Source of the DNA: Ananas comosus
Taxonomy: Eukaryota > Streptophyta > Magnoliopsida > Poales > Bromeliaceae
Assembly (NCBI RefSeq): GCF_001540865.1
Contig: NC_033635.1
Coordinates: forward strand, 4,532,963-4,596,962
Length of the DNA: 64,000 nucleotides
Direction of reading: 5' to 3'
A program made the translations under genes and the position numbers. Below are positions 35,948-45,303 of this stretch, piece after piece. The notes under the pieces were generated by a model, which was given only the letters and a program-made list of their open reading frames with translations, ran no database searches and had not been told where the DNA came from. Position 1 is the first letter of the stretch. Each line of letters begins with the position of its first letter.

Positions 35948-38900
35948 TTAAGCCATCCCGCCGCTTGTGGCCATCCGAATAATCTGGAATATAGCTGCCA
36001 CCACCGAAGCATAAAACCAATATCAGCATCAAGCAAACCACCGTAACACAATTATTAGGTTCTTGTAAAATATATTTGACTAAAGAATTTCGTCGTCGGC
36101 AGATTAGATTAGTCGATTGCGGCGCACAAAATGAGAGCATCATGCTTGCACTGTAGGTCCCGTTTCGCATCTGCGATTGGATTGAATCGGATAAGATGGA
36201 GAGTAATGTTGGGAGTGAGGGAAGGTTTAGCAGCACGGAGGGTTGGAGCGGAGGTGGTGGGATGCAATGGAATATTGCCACATCCAATAACGTTTAATCC
36301 CAGTCTCTATGGTGATATTTACTAATCCCATTCCGGCAAGACCTCACCTTCTCCGATTTGCTATATTCCCCCTCTTTCCCCAATATCGTTTCATCGTCTG
36401 GCCTATTCAATCCAACTCAGGGTGTCAAACAGGACCTAAAAGTTTAAGAAAGAAACTGACACAAACTAGAGTCCTAACTAGCAAGTCATTAGGTGGATCA
36501 AATCATGACTTAACCAAGCAACTAAGCGAAAGCTTAAGAAAACAATTAATAAAAAATTAGAAAGAATCAATTGGAATCTAACAGCGGTTTATGTGGAAAA
36601 GTGAATGGTTGAGTATGAGTAACAGACAATCATCATAATTTGCTGACTGTTGTTCTACACATTCATCATCCTGTAGGAAAAAGTGGTTGAGAGAAACAAA
36701 AGCTTAAAAACACATGTAGAAGACTTAGAATCAATTGGAATCCAACAGCGGTTTATGTAGAAAAGTGAATGGTTTAGTCTAAATAACAGACAATCATCAT
36801 AATTTGCTGACTGTTGTTCTACACATTCATAATCCTGTAGGAATAAGTGGTGAGAAGAATAAGGTTAGAAGTATTGTGTAATTACTAATTTTTGTCAAAC
36901 CCAGTAACAAAAAAAAAATTAAGAACTACTGTTTAGAGTCCGGTTGCTATATTATCGGTAGCCTGGAAGCCTCCGTGCTACCAAGTTATTTTCAATGATG
37001 CGGGTTCCAAATCGACGATCCGCTCCGTCAAACTTGATCTACACTATTGAAATTATTTGAAAACTAAATTTTATAATTCTTTGACATTATTTACCTGTCA
37101 AACAAGTAGTCTAAAATTGAACGGTTGAAAATAATATCTCATAAAAAATGATGATAAAAGACTTGAATTTAAGATTAGAGATACTGATCTTTCTCTAAAT
37201 AGTGAAAAAAATTTCTATAAAAATTTTATCAGATTTAGATTGTTTTACACCGTTACATCACATCGATCATTAAAATTGTTAATTTTGAGACCTTTTGATT
37301 ACTAGCTAAATAATGTCGAAAAATTATGAAATTAGTTTCCAAATACTTTCAATAGTGTAGATCAAGTTTAACGGAGCCGATCATTGATTTGAAAACGGAT
37401 CATTGAAATCAACTTGGTAGCATGAAGGCCTTCGTACTACCGATAGTATATTAGCGTAGCTCCTACTGTTTAAATAGAAAAATCAAGTTCTCTAAATAGG
37501 AAGATGTTTATCATTGTGTAATTGCTATCAACTTCGACACACACTCCCAAAGAGTTACAACTACTATTTTCATATTAAACCAAGATGTACAAATTTGGTA
37601 GAATTACTATGTTGGTTTCTATTATTACTTGGATCAGAGTGGAGACAAATGCCGGTACGAACAACTAAAGTGATTCAAGAACTGCACCAAGAGAGAGAGA
37701 GAGAGAGAGAGGAAAAAGGAAGATCCTAACAGATTCTTTATTTGTAAAGATTCAACATAAACTGGGGGAGAATTAACAATTCATGGCAGCTGGAGATGAT
37801 CTAATGATATCTTCATGATTTTCTAAAAGGAGCTAAATTTCTCTAGCCAGAAAGACCATAAAAGAAGAAATTTTCAGTTCCGTTCAACATCAGGAAGATT
37901 GCTTTCTAGTGAGTGCCTGCTATTCGAGTATCAATTACAACGGCTTTCCATCACCTAGCCTCTTCGAAAGAAAGATGCAATTATGCAATACAGAAAATGG
38001 GCAAAATATTTTGATCACACAAGATCATATACTAACATATATTGGAAATAAATCTAGCAAATTATATCTGGGCCTTTACGGTAGATTAAGTTATGTTAAT
38101 TTGGACTTCTATCAACAAGTAACAAGTAATGTCATGCTTTATATAGGGCCCGACCATATAAAGCATAGTTGATACTCAAATTAACAAGAATAAAAGTGTG
38201 CATCCTGCTAATTCCCGCCTATTGATTTGCACTGCTAGGTAGGCGCATCAAAGCATCAAAATTTCTATAGTTGACTGCAGTAGAAGAAGGATAGGATTCA
38301 AGATGACCGCATTCCATTGACCTTCATATAAAGAGCTAATCACATTACTGCTTTAAGAACAAAAGCCATTGATCTTCAAATACCAACCTAATTACTAGAT
38401 ACTACCCCGTCCATGACAATGACAAATGTAAAAGCGAGAATAAAATTTAGAAAATGGCACTTAAAAACATAGACACAAAGTAAAGCAGAGGAGATTAGAA
38501 TAACGTACATGATCCAACGACCACAAAAATGAAAAAGCCGATAACGATAGGTCCAACAGGATAATCATTCCCTTTCTTCACTGTCACCTCAGGAACAGAT
38601 CCTCTCTTTGTAATATTCTTCTGAAACTTCGCTACTTTCCTATCAGCAAGACGCCTGGAAGTAGTCTGTCCGAAAAAGGTTCCATATCAAACTTAATCAG
38701 CTATAATCAAAAACCAAACGAGATAACAGTTGATCTGCTAATTTCAAGCTATTCTAATCCACAAACTTCAGCATGCCGAAATTATCTTTATTTCTACAAA
38801 AAGAAAATTTTGAACCAACAATCCTCAAATTCCTAAGAGGTTCTCCAATAACACCCACGGCATTGAGAAAATTGAAACATAAGAAATAGGGATTAGCTCC

Positions 38901-40274
38901 CTTGTGGTTTAGCGCATTTTCAATCTGCTACCCTATGGTTTGAAAAGTTTCATTTTGCAACCTTGTTGTTCTATGACTTTTGTCTTTTTTTCACCATAAA
39001 GACTTGCTGTCCAGTAGTGTATTAAAGTACTAAAATTTATAAACCACAACGTAGTAAAGTGATACATTTTATAAATCACAGGGTGGTAATGTGAAAAACA
39101 TAGACTAGTAAATTGGTATAGTTTGTCACCTTATGGTTTGTAAAATGTATCACTTTATTATGATATGGTTTACAAATTTTAGTACTTTAAGACCTCACTT
39201 GACGGAAGGTAATTACAGTGCTACAAAGAGAAAACCATATATAAGGTAACAAAGTGAAACTGTTTAAACAACATGTCAAAGTGAAAATGCACAAAACCAT
39301 AGGGCGACAAATTGAAGTTTTCCCTAACAAATAATACTCTCGACTCAATTTGTTTCAGGAACAGCAGAGAAATAACTCAACCTATCACCTTATTCTACCA
39401 AACCAATATGATACAAAAGGGGATTGTTGTTCTAATCTAACTAGTTTATTCTAGAAAAAAAAAAAAAAGGGGGAACAACAATCCCAACCTCCCCTATGAA
39501 TAGGGTTGTACCCCTTCTTTCTCCCTGCTTCCCCATAATCATTACATATTCCTCATTGTTAAACCTACCCCTGCCATATATCACCTATTCACCAATATTA
39601 ACTATATGGTGTTGAAATCTCAGCTCATTTCGAGAACATGAAAAATACACCGATCAAAAATCAGCTTTTACAACTACACAAACAATTGAAAACAGCGAGC
39701 GTTGTGATAAGATGTACATCAATCGACTCCATGTTTTTCGAGAGAAAATCCTTCTATACTACAACAATTCGTAAATTTCTTGCCAAATATTTGCATTAAC
39801 ATATGTAATCTAAGACCCCGAGTTGAGCTATGATACTATTGATATAGTATTTGCTATCTACTTTTAGCCCTCGGATCCATAATAATACCCCCACCAAATC
39901 GTAAATCCTATGCATCCAAAGGACAAAAAATAGATAGCAAACACTATTCCTCAACTATCCCTCTATTGTCAATAACATGATAGTTTTACACATTTATAGC
40001 AAAAGAGGCATCTCCAACTCTTTAAGATCAAGACTCTTTTTGTCGAAATTCCACCTCAACAAGAACAGATCTGATCCATCAGGATAAAATTATAGATCAG
40101 AGTACCACAAATTTCACATATACCCTAAATAACTCAAAATTCAAGGAAAAAAAAGAGAAAAAAAAGGGGAAATTGAAATTTCCCTTTTTTATTTTGTTAA
40201 TAAGATCAGGAATCGAGAACCATGTCGATGAAATTAGCATTTACGAGCGAAAATTCTAGGGTTTCGCTTACCAT
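35948..40274 (-). CDS. RAMP4: RAMP4/SERP stress-associated ER protein, 3 exons
   Basis: Exons on the minus strand are 40274-40272 (ATG only), 38665-38509 and 35994-35948 with a TAA stop. Introns of 1606 and 2514 bp both start GT and end AG. The spliced product is 68 residues, exactly the usual plant length. It has an N-terminus with TTSRRLADRKVAKFQKNI, then TKRGSVPEVTVKKGND, YPVGP, one membrane segment (about 39-56, IVIGFFIFVVVGSSIF) and the tail IIRMATSGGMA. RAMP4/SERP proteins are tail-anchored in the ER, associate with the Sec61 translocon and stabilise new membrane proteins during stress. The phase-1 junction after residue 53 is completed by the first two bases of exon 3. Introns hold several MITEs. 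Sequence conservation makes the identification firm; expression is not shown. Confidence 0.93.
36156..36436. mobile_element. MITE in RAMP4 intron 2
   Basis: The 281-bp element begins GGTCCCGTTTCGCATCTGCG and ends TGTCAAACAGGACC. Inner inverted similarity includes GATTGGATTGAAT / ATTCAATCCAACT. Both ends abut TA (36154-36155, 36437-36438), compatible with a TA or TNA target duplication (Tc1/mariner or Harbinger type). No ORF of note. Confidence 0.7.
36560..36850. repeat. ~150-bp direct duplication in RAMP4 intron 2
   Basis: AATCAATTGGAATCTAACAG and onward (about 36565-36685) is repeated from about 36730 (AATCAATTGGAATCCAACAG). Both contain TAACAGACAATCATCATAAT and TGCTGACTGTTGTTCTACAC. The units differ at a handful of bases. 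Confidence 0.75.
36935..37462. mobile_element. Long-class foldback element with 9-bp target duplication
   Basis: Full copy inside RAMP4 intron 2, from AGAGTCCGGTTGCTATATTA to TATATTAGCGTAGCTC. It is bounded by an exact 9-bp direct repeat CTACTGTTT (36926-36934 and 37463-37471). Unlike most copies it is not in a TA microsatellite, so the duplication is readable. 9 bp is the signature of Mutator-like transposition. Subterminal palindromes are GGTAGC...GCTACC (left) and GGTAGCATGAAGGCCTTCGT (right). Confidence 0.85.
38887..39325. mobile_element. Long-TIR MITE in RAMP4 intron 1
   Basis: Left AGGGATTAGCTCCCTTGTGG with ATCTGCTACCCTATGGTTTG and right CATAGGGCGACAAATTGAAG with TTTTCCCT are inverted. 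Inner AT-rich segments (ATAAACCACAACGTAGTAAA / ATTATGATATGGTTTACAAA) also pair. Non-coding. Confidence 0.6.
39819..39985. mobile_element. Decayed short-class foldback element, RAMP4 intron 1
   Basis: Left GAGTTGAGCTATGATACTAT with TAGTATTTGCTATCTA, and right TAGATAGCAAACACTA, pair as inverted arms around a ~60-bp core. The right terminus is incomplete. Confidence 0.5.
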
Positions 40275-40338
40275 TGGGACGATGGAGAGGGAGCGGAGTC
40301 GAGGAGGTATAGGGAAAAGCTGCGAAAGGAGGGGGTAC

Positions 40339-40376
<38 letters not shown>

Positions 40377-40424
40377 TTTTCGATCGAAGACGCACCCACA
40401 ACCGTAGCAGTGCTCTTATTTATT
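40275..40424 (-). promoter_or_regulatory. RAMP4 5' UTR and core promoter
   Basis: On the minus strand a TATA-like AAATAAATAAG (40424-40414) precedes a leader containing a long (CT)n tract (40373-40341) and ends at the ATG (40274-40272), directly before the GT of intron 1. CT-rich leaders are common in plant housekeeping genes. The start site is inferred. Confidence 0.5.
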
Positions 40425-40969
40425 TGGATTAATTACATAACTGGTCCTAACTTGTTTTGATTTTTCAATTGAGTCCCGAATTATTTATATTTTGTAATCG
40501 GAGCCTCCAACTCCTATAAATTTTTGAATAAACTTCAAATACAGTTTCACGATTTTTTACTTTAATGTCTTTTAGTTTAAAACGTATCATTTTAGTACAT
40601 ATAGTTTTTTTTTTTTTTTTGGCACCCCCGTTAACTCTTTATTAAATCATATATAAAAAATTTCAGATACTCTACCTATAGTTTATTAAATATTCAGTTT
40701 ACTACTATGTAATTTACCAAATTTTTTCTTTAGTATGTGATTTTAATTTTATCACTGATTTAATCAAAAAATTAATGAAGGGATAACACAAAGAAAAAAA
40801 TAAAACCATAAGCTACTAAAATAAGTAAGTGCGAAACTAAAAGGATGATATGCAAAGTTTTTTTTTAAATTTGTTCTATCATATCTCTATTGTTTATACT
40901 TATGTTATAATTGAGGAATGTTGACACCTGAGTTTCGACACCGCACCGTGTTGGCATAGTAAAATTATA
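40425..40969. other. Gene-free interval upstream of RAMP4
   Basis: AT-rich with a T-run at about 40605-40620. Blocks resemble arms of decayed TIR elements (AACTGGTCCTAACTTGTTTT). No gene. Confidence 0.45.
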
Positions 40970-41235
40970 GGGATAATTGCCTATATACCTCTTATGCGTA
41001 TGGAAATATCCGATCTATCCCCCCCTTTTTTTTTTCTTTCTAAAATGCCCCTCATATGTTCCACCGTTATTCCAAAATACTTCTGCAGTTAGTCCCTGTT
41101 AAACTAACTCGGGTTAAACATGGATTAAATGTATATCAGAGTTAAAACATAATTAAAATACCTATTTTGCCCCTACCTTATTAAACTATTCCCTTAATTT
41201 ATCCTCTCTTTCTCTCCGGCCAAATTTATCGCTCC

Positions 41236-41453
41236 CATCGTCGTCCTCCTCCGCCTTGGCCGGCGCCGGGTGGACGAATCCCCCTTCTTCGACGGCGTCT
41301 TCGACCTCGCCTTCACCCCTAGCTCGCCGGCGCGCTCTTCCCCATGAGGTTTACCGTCGAGATGGAGCGCACGTGGAGCCAGGGCGGGCCATCGTGCTCG
41401 CTCTCGAGTGGTGGCCTTCGTCCTTGTCCTCGTACGGCAGCGCGGAGCAATAG
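41236..41453 (+). pseudogene. Methyltransferase-like gene fragment, broken
   Basis: The translated frames read SPFFDGVFDLAFTPSSPA, then (after a TGA at about 41345 and a frame change) EMERT, then (another frame change) PGRAIVLALEWW. This layout resembles motifs of plant SAM-dependent methyltransferase-like proteins, in which a VFDLAF block is followed by an EMERTL..GG..V element. At least one stop and two frame shifts within about 200 bp exclude a functional product. High GC contrasts with the AT-rich surroundings, consistent with capture from a host gene. Homology is from memory of motifs, so moderate to low confidence. Confidence 0.4.
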
Positions 41454-41500
41454 GTGTGCGCGCAGTCCACGAGGACCAGTTTGGCTAGTGGACCGGATGA

Positions 41501-41527
41501 GAGGGAGGTCCACGGTGGACCTCCCTC
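41501..41527. repeat. Perfect 27-bp palindrome beside a TA tract
   Basis: GAGGGAGGTCCAC and its exact complement are separated by one base, six bases before a (TA)n tract. The layout is like the subterminal palindromes of the foldback elements, but no arm follows. Confidence 0.8.
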
Positions 41528-41530
41528 CTC

Positions 41531-41533
<3 letters not shown>

Positions 41534-41569
<36 letters not shown>

Positions 41570-41580
41570 CTTATATATAT
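41534..41580. repeat. (TA)n microsatellite
   Basis: About 15 TA units then imperfect TA-rich sequence inside the Pack-MULE-like element. Confidence 0.9.
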
Positions 41581-42489
41581 ACCACATCGTCGCCCCCCAG
41601 GTGCTCGATCTAAAGTCTAAACCACCCCTATTAGCTGTACATATCATCCTGTCACTAATGACAATTATTAAGTAATTAGCGCTTAATTATTTAATAACTA
41701 TGTTCCTGTAAATCAACTGTCGTGTTTTCTGATGATAATAATAATAATAATAACTAATAGATTTATTCATATAGTATTTTATTTTTATATAGAAATATTA
41801 TTATATAATATTTTATTTATAAATTTGTAATTATTTATTAATATTTTTAAATATATAACTCTTATATATTATTAATATATGTTTATTATAATTTTAAATA
41901 TATTTAATCTATATATAAAAATTATAATAATAATAATATATATAGTATATTTGTTATTATATATTTATTATATAGCCGAATTTTTTATTCCGAATTTTTA
42001 ATTGGTGAACGTATAATACCCGTATACCCGAATAATTGCCGAATCCCATTTTCAGCCATATTTTTCAACGAATTTAAAAATTAAAAAACGAATTTTATCC
42101 GAATTATATCTGTACCAAATTTTTGCCGAATCCGAATTAACTAACTATGCCTCCAGCCACCAAGGTTGGTTCAGCTGCGATCGATCGCATTCGTTCATCT
42201 GCTCGCTTCCGACGTGCTTAATTAATTAATTATTTGAATGACAAATAAAAAAAGTATTTGCTATATGAAGAGTATATAAGAAAAATTAGTTACGGTACAA
42301 GGGTATTTTAGAATGGGCAAAATGGTAATTTTTAAGAGATAACGGCAACTCACTAACAGAACTTAACTCCAAAGGTATATTAGAAAGACTTGAAACATAA
42401 GAAGGATATTTTCAATATTAGCGTTCTAAGAGGGATAAGTAAGAAAATCGGAAATATTTCAGGGGTATATAAGCAATTGCCCCATTATT

Positions 42490-43587
42490 AGTCTTTAACC
42501 TCTTTTCAATTTTTTAATTAGATAAAAATTTTAACCAAGTCTCTATTAGTTTAACAGTCAATTAATCTATTACTATATGCTAAGAAATAATTAAAATTAT
42601 CAAATTTCAAAGTCATCAATGGATTTTTGGTTAAATTTTTATTTTTTATTATAATTATTTTAAATCTGAAAATCAAAAGGTTTATTAAAGTTGACTAGGT
42701 CATTTCAAATGCGTATATGTTAATGGGTCATTTCAAATGGCATATAGCTGAATGGGTCTCTATACATTTTTGCCGTATCATCTTTCTAATAATGGAGCAC
42801 GTGCATATCAGATGGGATTTCTTTTTTTCTTTTTTTTTCTAATTGCACCAATTCATTAGTACATCAGCGCCTACATGTCAATATATATCCATCAATTATA
42901 CAGGAAAAAAAAAACATAATAGAGATATAACCACACAAATTTAAAGAGGTTGGCAAATAAGAATTCAATCGAAATGAAAACCGTTAGTAAGACAATGGAA
43001 AAAAAAAAAAAAAATTATAGAGGTTGAGAACTTAATTAACAAAAAGAAAGTTGAACACTTAATTGAAAAAGGGGAAAAAATTGCAGACCAGTGTTATTCT
43101 AATTTTTTTTAAGCTAAATATTTCATTAAATTAGCTATTATTGGTTGATTAGTTTGGGTTAATTTACTATAAAATGATTAAAACTTTTAAAGTTGATAAA
43201 ATTATTGAATGTTCTGGTAAAATCTCTAATTCTTTTGATTAAGATCGCCTAATTTGGAAGAAGCAAAAGCTTAGGTGTGTCAATCCAAAAAAAAATATTT
43301 GAGTGGTATATTTTATAATGGCCTGTGTCTGGAGGGGACCTATACATTTTTACCTTTTCCCTCGACATTCTCTTAATTTAAAAATTAAATTATTCTAATT
43401 ATTTTAGTTAAAAATATTATTAAACTTAATAACTTAGATATCTTGCCTAACTCAACTCTGAGAGCACAAATTCTCGCAGAAACCGGCAATCCAGCTCGAT
43501 CTCTGGTGAATATAGTAGAATGTATATCATCAGCCGATCATAAGGTCGATTATTAAGGTGTAACTACATTTGAAACACATCACCAGC
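42490..43587. other. Gene-free interval
   Basis: AT-rich. CTCTATACATTTTTGCC at about 42752 and ACCTATACATTTTTACC at about 43340 suggest related repeat ends, but no element could be closed. Confidence 0.45.
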
Positions 43588-43735
43588 TATTCCTAGCACA
43601 AGTGGCAAAAAACATAATGATTGGTATTCGAGATTCCAAGTTTGAATCCTAGTTGATTTATATTTTTAACTAAATTTATTTTTTAAAAAAATAAACGAAG
43701 CGGAAAGTTTGCTACATTTCTCTTAAAAAAAAAAT
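43588..43735 (+). mobile_element. tRNA-derived SINE, copy 3
   Basis: Head CTAGCACAAGTGGCAAAAAA, B-box-like GTTTGAATC (one change from consensus), body TAACTAAATTTATTTTTTAA and ATAAACGAAGCGGAAAGTTT, tail CTCTTAAAAAAAAA. A second short ATAAACAAAGCGAAAAGTGT follows the tail, as if the 3' end was duplicated. Confidence 0.7.
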
Positions 43736-43799
43736 AAACAAAGCGAAAAGTGTGCTGGTGGCCAAACCCTTCATTGTGATGACCAATGATCACATGTCC

Positions 43800-44060
43800 T
43801 GCTGATCAGGTTTTTCCTTGGGTTGTTCAACCACCTAACTGCCCTGTAACAGAAGGTCGAATTGGACTAAGTCACATTTGAAATAGCAAGAGGTCAGATT
43901 GGGCCGAATCATATTCGAAGTGGCAGGAGGTTGGTTGGCCCGAGTTATAATCGAGAACCATGGAGACTGCGTTTGTACGCTTTAAATAAATTGGTTGCAT
44001 TTTTCTTAGTTGTTTTTGGAATCAATGATAAGTGCCAATGATCAAACACTAGTGGTGCTA
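43800..44060 (+). repeat. Dispersed repeat with ~37-bp internal units, copy 2
   Basis: Three diverged units (GGTCGAATTGGACTAAGTCA..., GGTCAGATTGGGCCGAATCA..., GGTTGGTTGGCCCGAGTTAT...) are followed by GTTTGTACGCTTTAAATAAA. Inverse orientation relative to 10440-10690. Confidence 0.6.
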
Positions 44061-44261
44061 CGTCGGTGGAGAATTATTATTCGGTGGGTTATGTTTACAA
44101 TAAAAATTATATTTATAAATTTATAAAAAAATTTACAATAAAATTTAAAATTCACTTATTTATGGTTAAAAAATAAATAATTCTCTAATGGTAACAAACT
44201 AGGAATAAATATGAATATATCTGTATATTCTATAATATAGATGTAAAACTTATACCCTAAC

Positions 44262-44809
44262 CGAGTTGAGCTATAATACTATCGGTAGTAAACAAGCCGT
44301 TTTACTACCGATTTGTTTTTGATATAGAGCTTCCAAATTGACGATCGGCTCCGTTAAATATGATCTAAACCATTTAAACTACCTAAAAATCAAATTTCAC
44401 GCACTTTCGATATTGTTCTTTTATCCATCAAGTGAACAGAAAAATGAATGGCTAAAAATGAATACTTTTTAAAAAATGATGATAGGAATCTTGTAATCAA
44501 GATCAAGAGTATAGATCTTGTCTTAAATAGTTTAAAGAATTTTCTCACAAAAATTCAATTGATTTGGATATCTTTACGCCGTTAAACGAGAAAACGCCTC
44601 TTATCGACCATTAAAATTACAAATTTTGAAACCCTTTGATCATTAGGCAAATGATGTCGAAAAGATTTAAAATTTGATTTCTAAACACTTCAAGTAGTAT
44701 AGATCATGTTCAACGGAGCCGATCGTCAATTTGGAAGTTCTATCATCGAAAACAAATAGGTAGTAACACGGCTCGTTTACTACCGATAGTATTCTATCTA
44801 GCTCAACTC
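44262..44809. mobile_element. Long-class foldback element with 8-bp target duplication
   Basis: 548 bp from CGAGTTGAGCTATAATACTA to CTATCTAGCTCAACTC, not in a microsatellite. It is flanked by the direct repeat ACCCTAAC (44254-44261, 44810-44817), with the ninth base differing. Left palindrome GGTAGTAAACAAGCCGTTTT(ACTACC). Supports the MULE-type duplication seen at 36926-37471. Confidence 0.85.
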
Positions 44810-45084
44810 ACCCTAACATGTTTGTGCTTACTTAGTTGTTAGATATGTTAAGCAATTTTGGCATTTCAGTTTTTCTTAAACTAAGATTTTCAATAAGAAA
44901 ATGTTTTATCATTATTATTTGAGAAAATCATATTATTTTACTTAGCTAAATATTTAGTTGACTATGGTGCTTTCAATTGTTTAATATTTAGATTAACATT
45001 TTAACTATTTTTAATTCTTAGATTAATATTTTCTCAAACATTAGATTAATTTTATTTCCCTATGAGATCACAAAAATTAAGGAG

Positions 45085-45200
45085 AACACTAAATCATAAG
45101 GAGACCACTATCAACCCAACCTTATAATTCTTGATCTAAGAGTCAAAAAATCAAAAACACAAACTCTTTTATACTTTCGAAAGTATAGCTGTTCTACATA
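45085..45200. mobile_element. Half of a short-class foldback element
   Basis: GGAGACCACTATCAACCCAA, CTTGATCTAAGAGTCAAAAA and TACTTTCGAAAGTATAGCTG correspond to one arm of the 7562-7816 element. The other arm is not seen. Confidence 0.55.
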
Positions 45201-45303
45201 TAAAACTAATATTTGGTATGAGTTTTAAAAGAAATATTATCTAAGCACTATTACATACTAAATTATTAAAGAATAAAATATATTAAGAACTCATTAGCAT
45301 CTA

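Larger units (their letters stand above)
40970..42483. mobile_element. Pack-MULE-like TIR element with captured gene fragment
   Basis: The left end GGGATAATTGCCTATATACC and the complement of the right end (GGGGCAATTGCTTATATACC) form inverted repeats. Similarity extends inward over more than 100 bp (left GTTAGTCCCTGTTAAACTAA region, right AACTCACTAACAGAACTTAA region). The body carries a GC-rich coding-like fragment (41236-41460), a (TA)n tract and AT-rich filler, but no transposase. Non-autonomous MULEs carrying host gene pieces are known as Pack-MULEs. A clean 9-bp duplication was not seen, so the superfamily is inferred. Confidence 0.55.

Noticed and set aside
35901..36287. 128-codon minus-strand frame containing YIPDYSDGHKRRDG
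   Set aside because: Out-of-frame reading of RAMP4 exon 3 continued into intron 2; the spliced frame gives the conserved tail.
36131..36560. Two plus-strand frames (64 and 83 codons)
   Set aside because: They lie in a 281-bp MITE and its flank within the RAMP4 intron; no homology.
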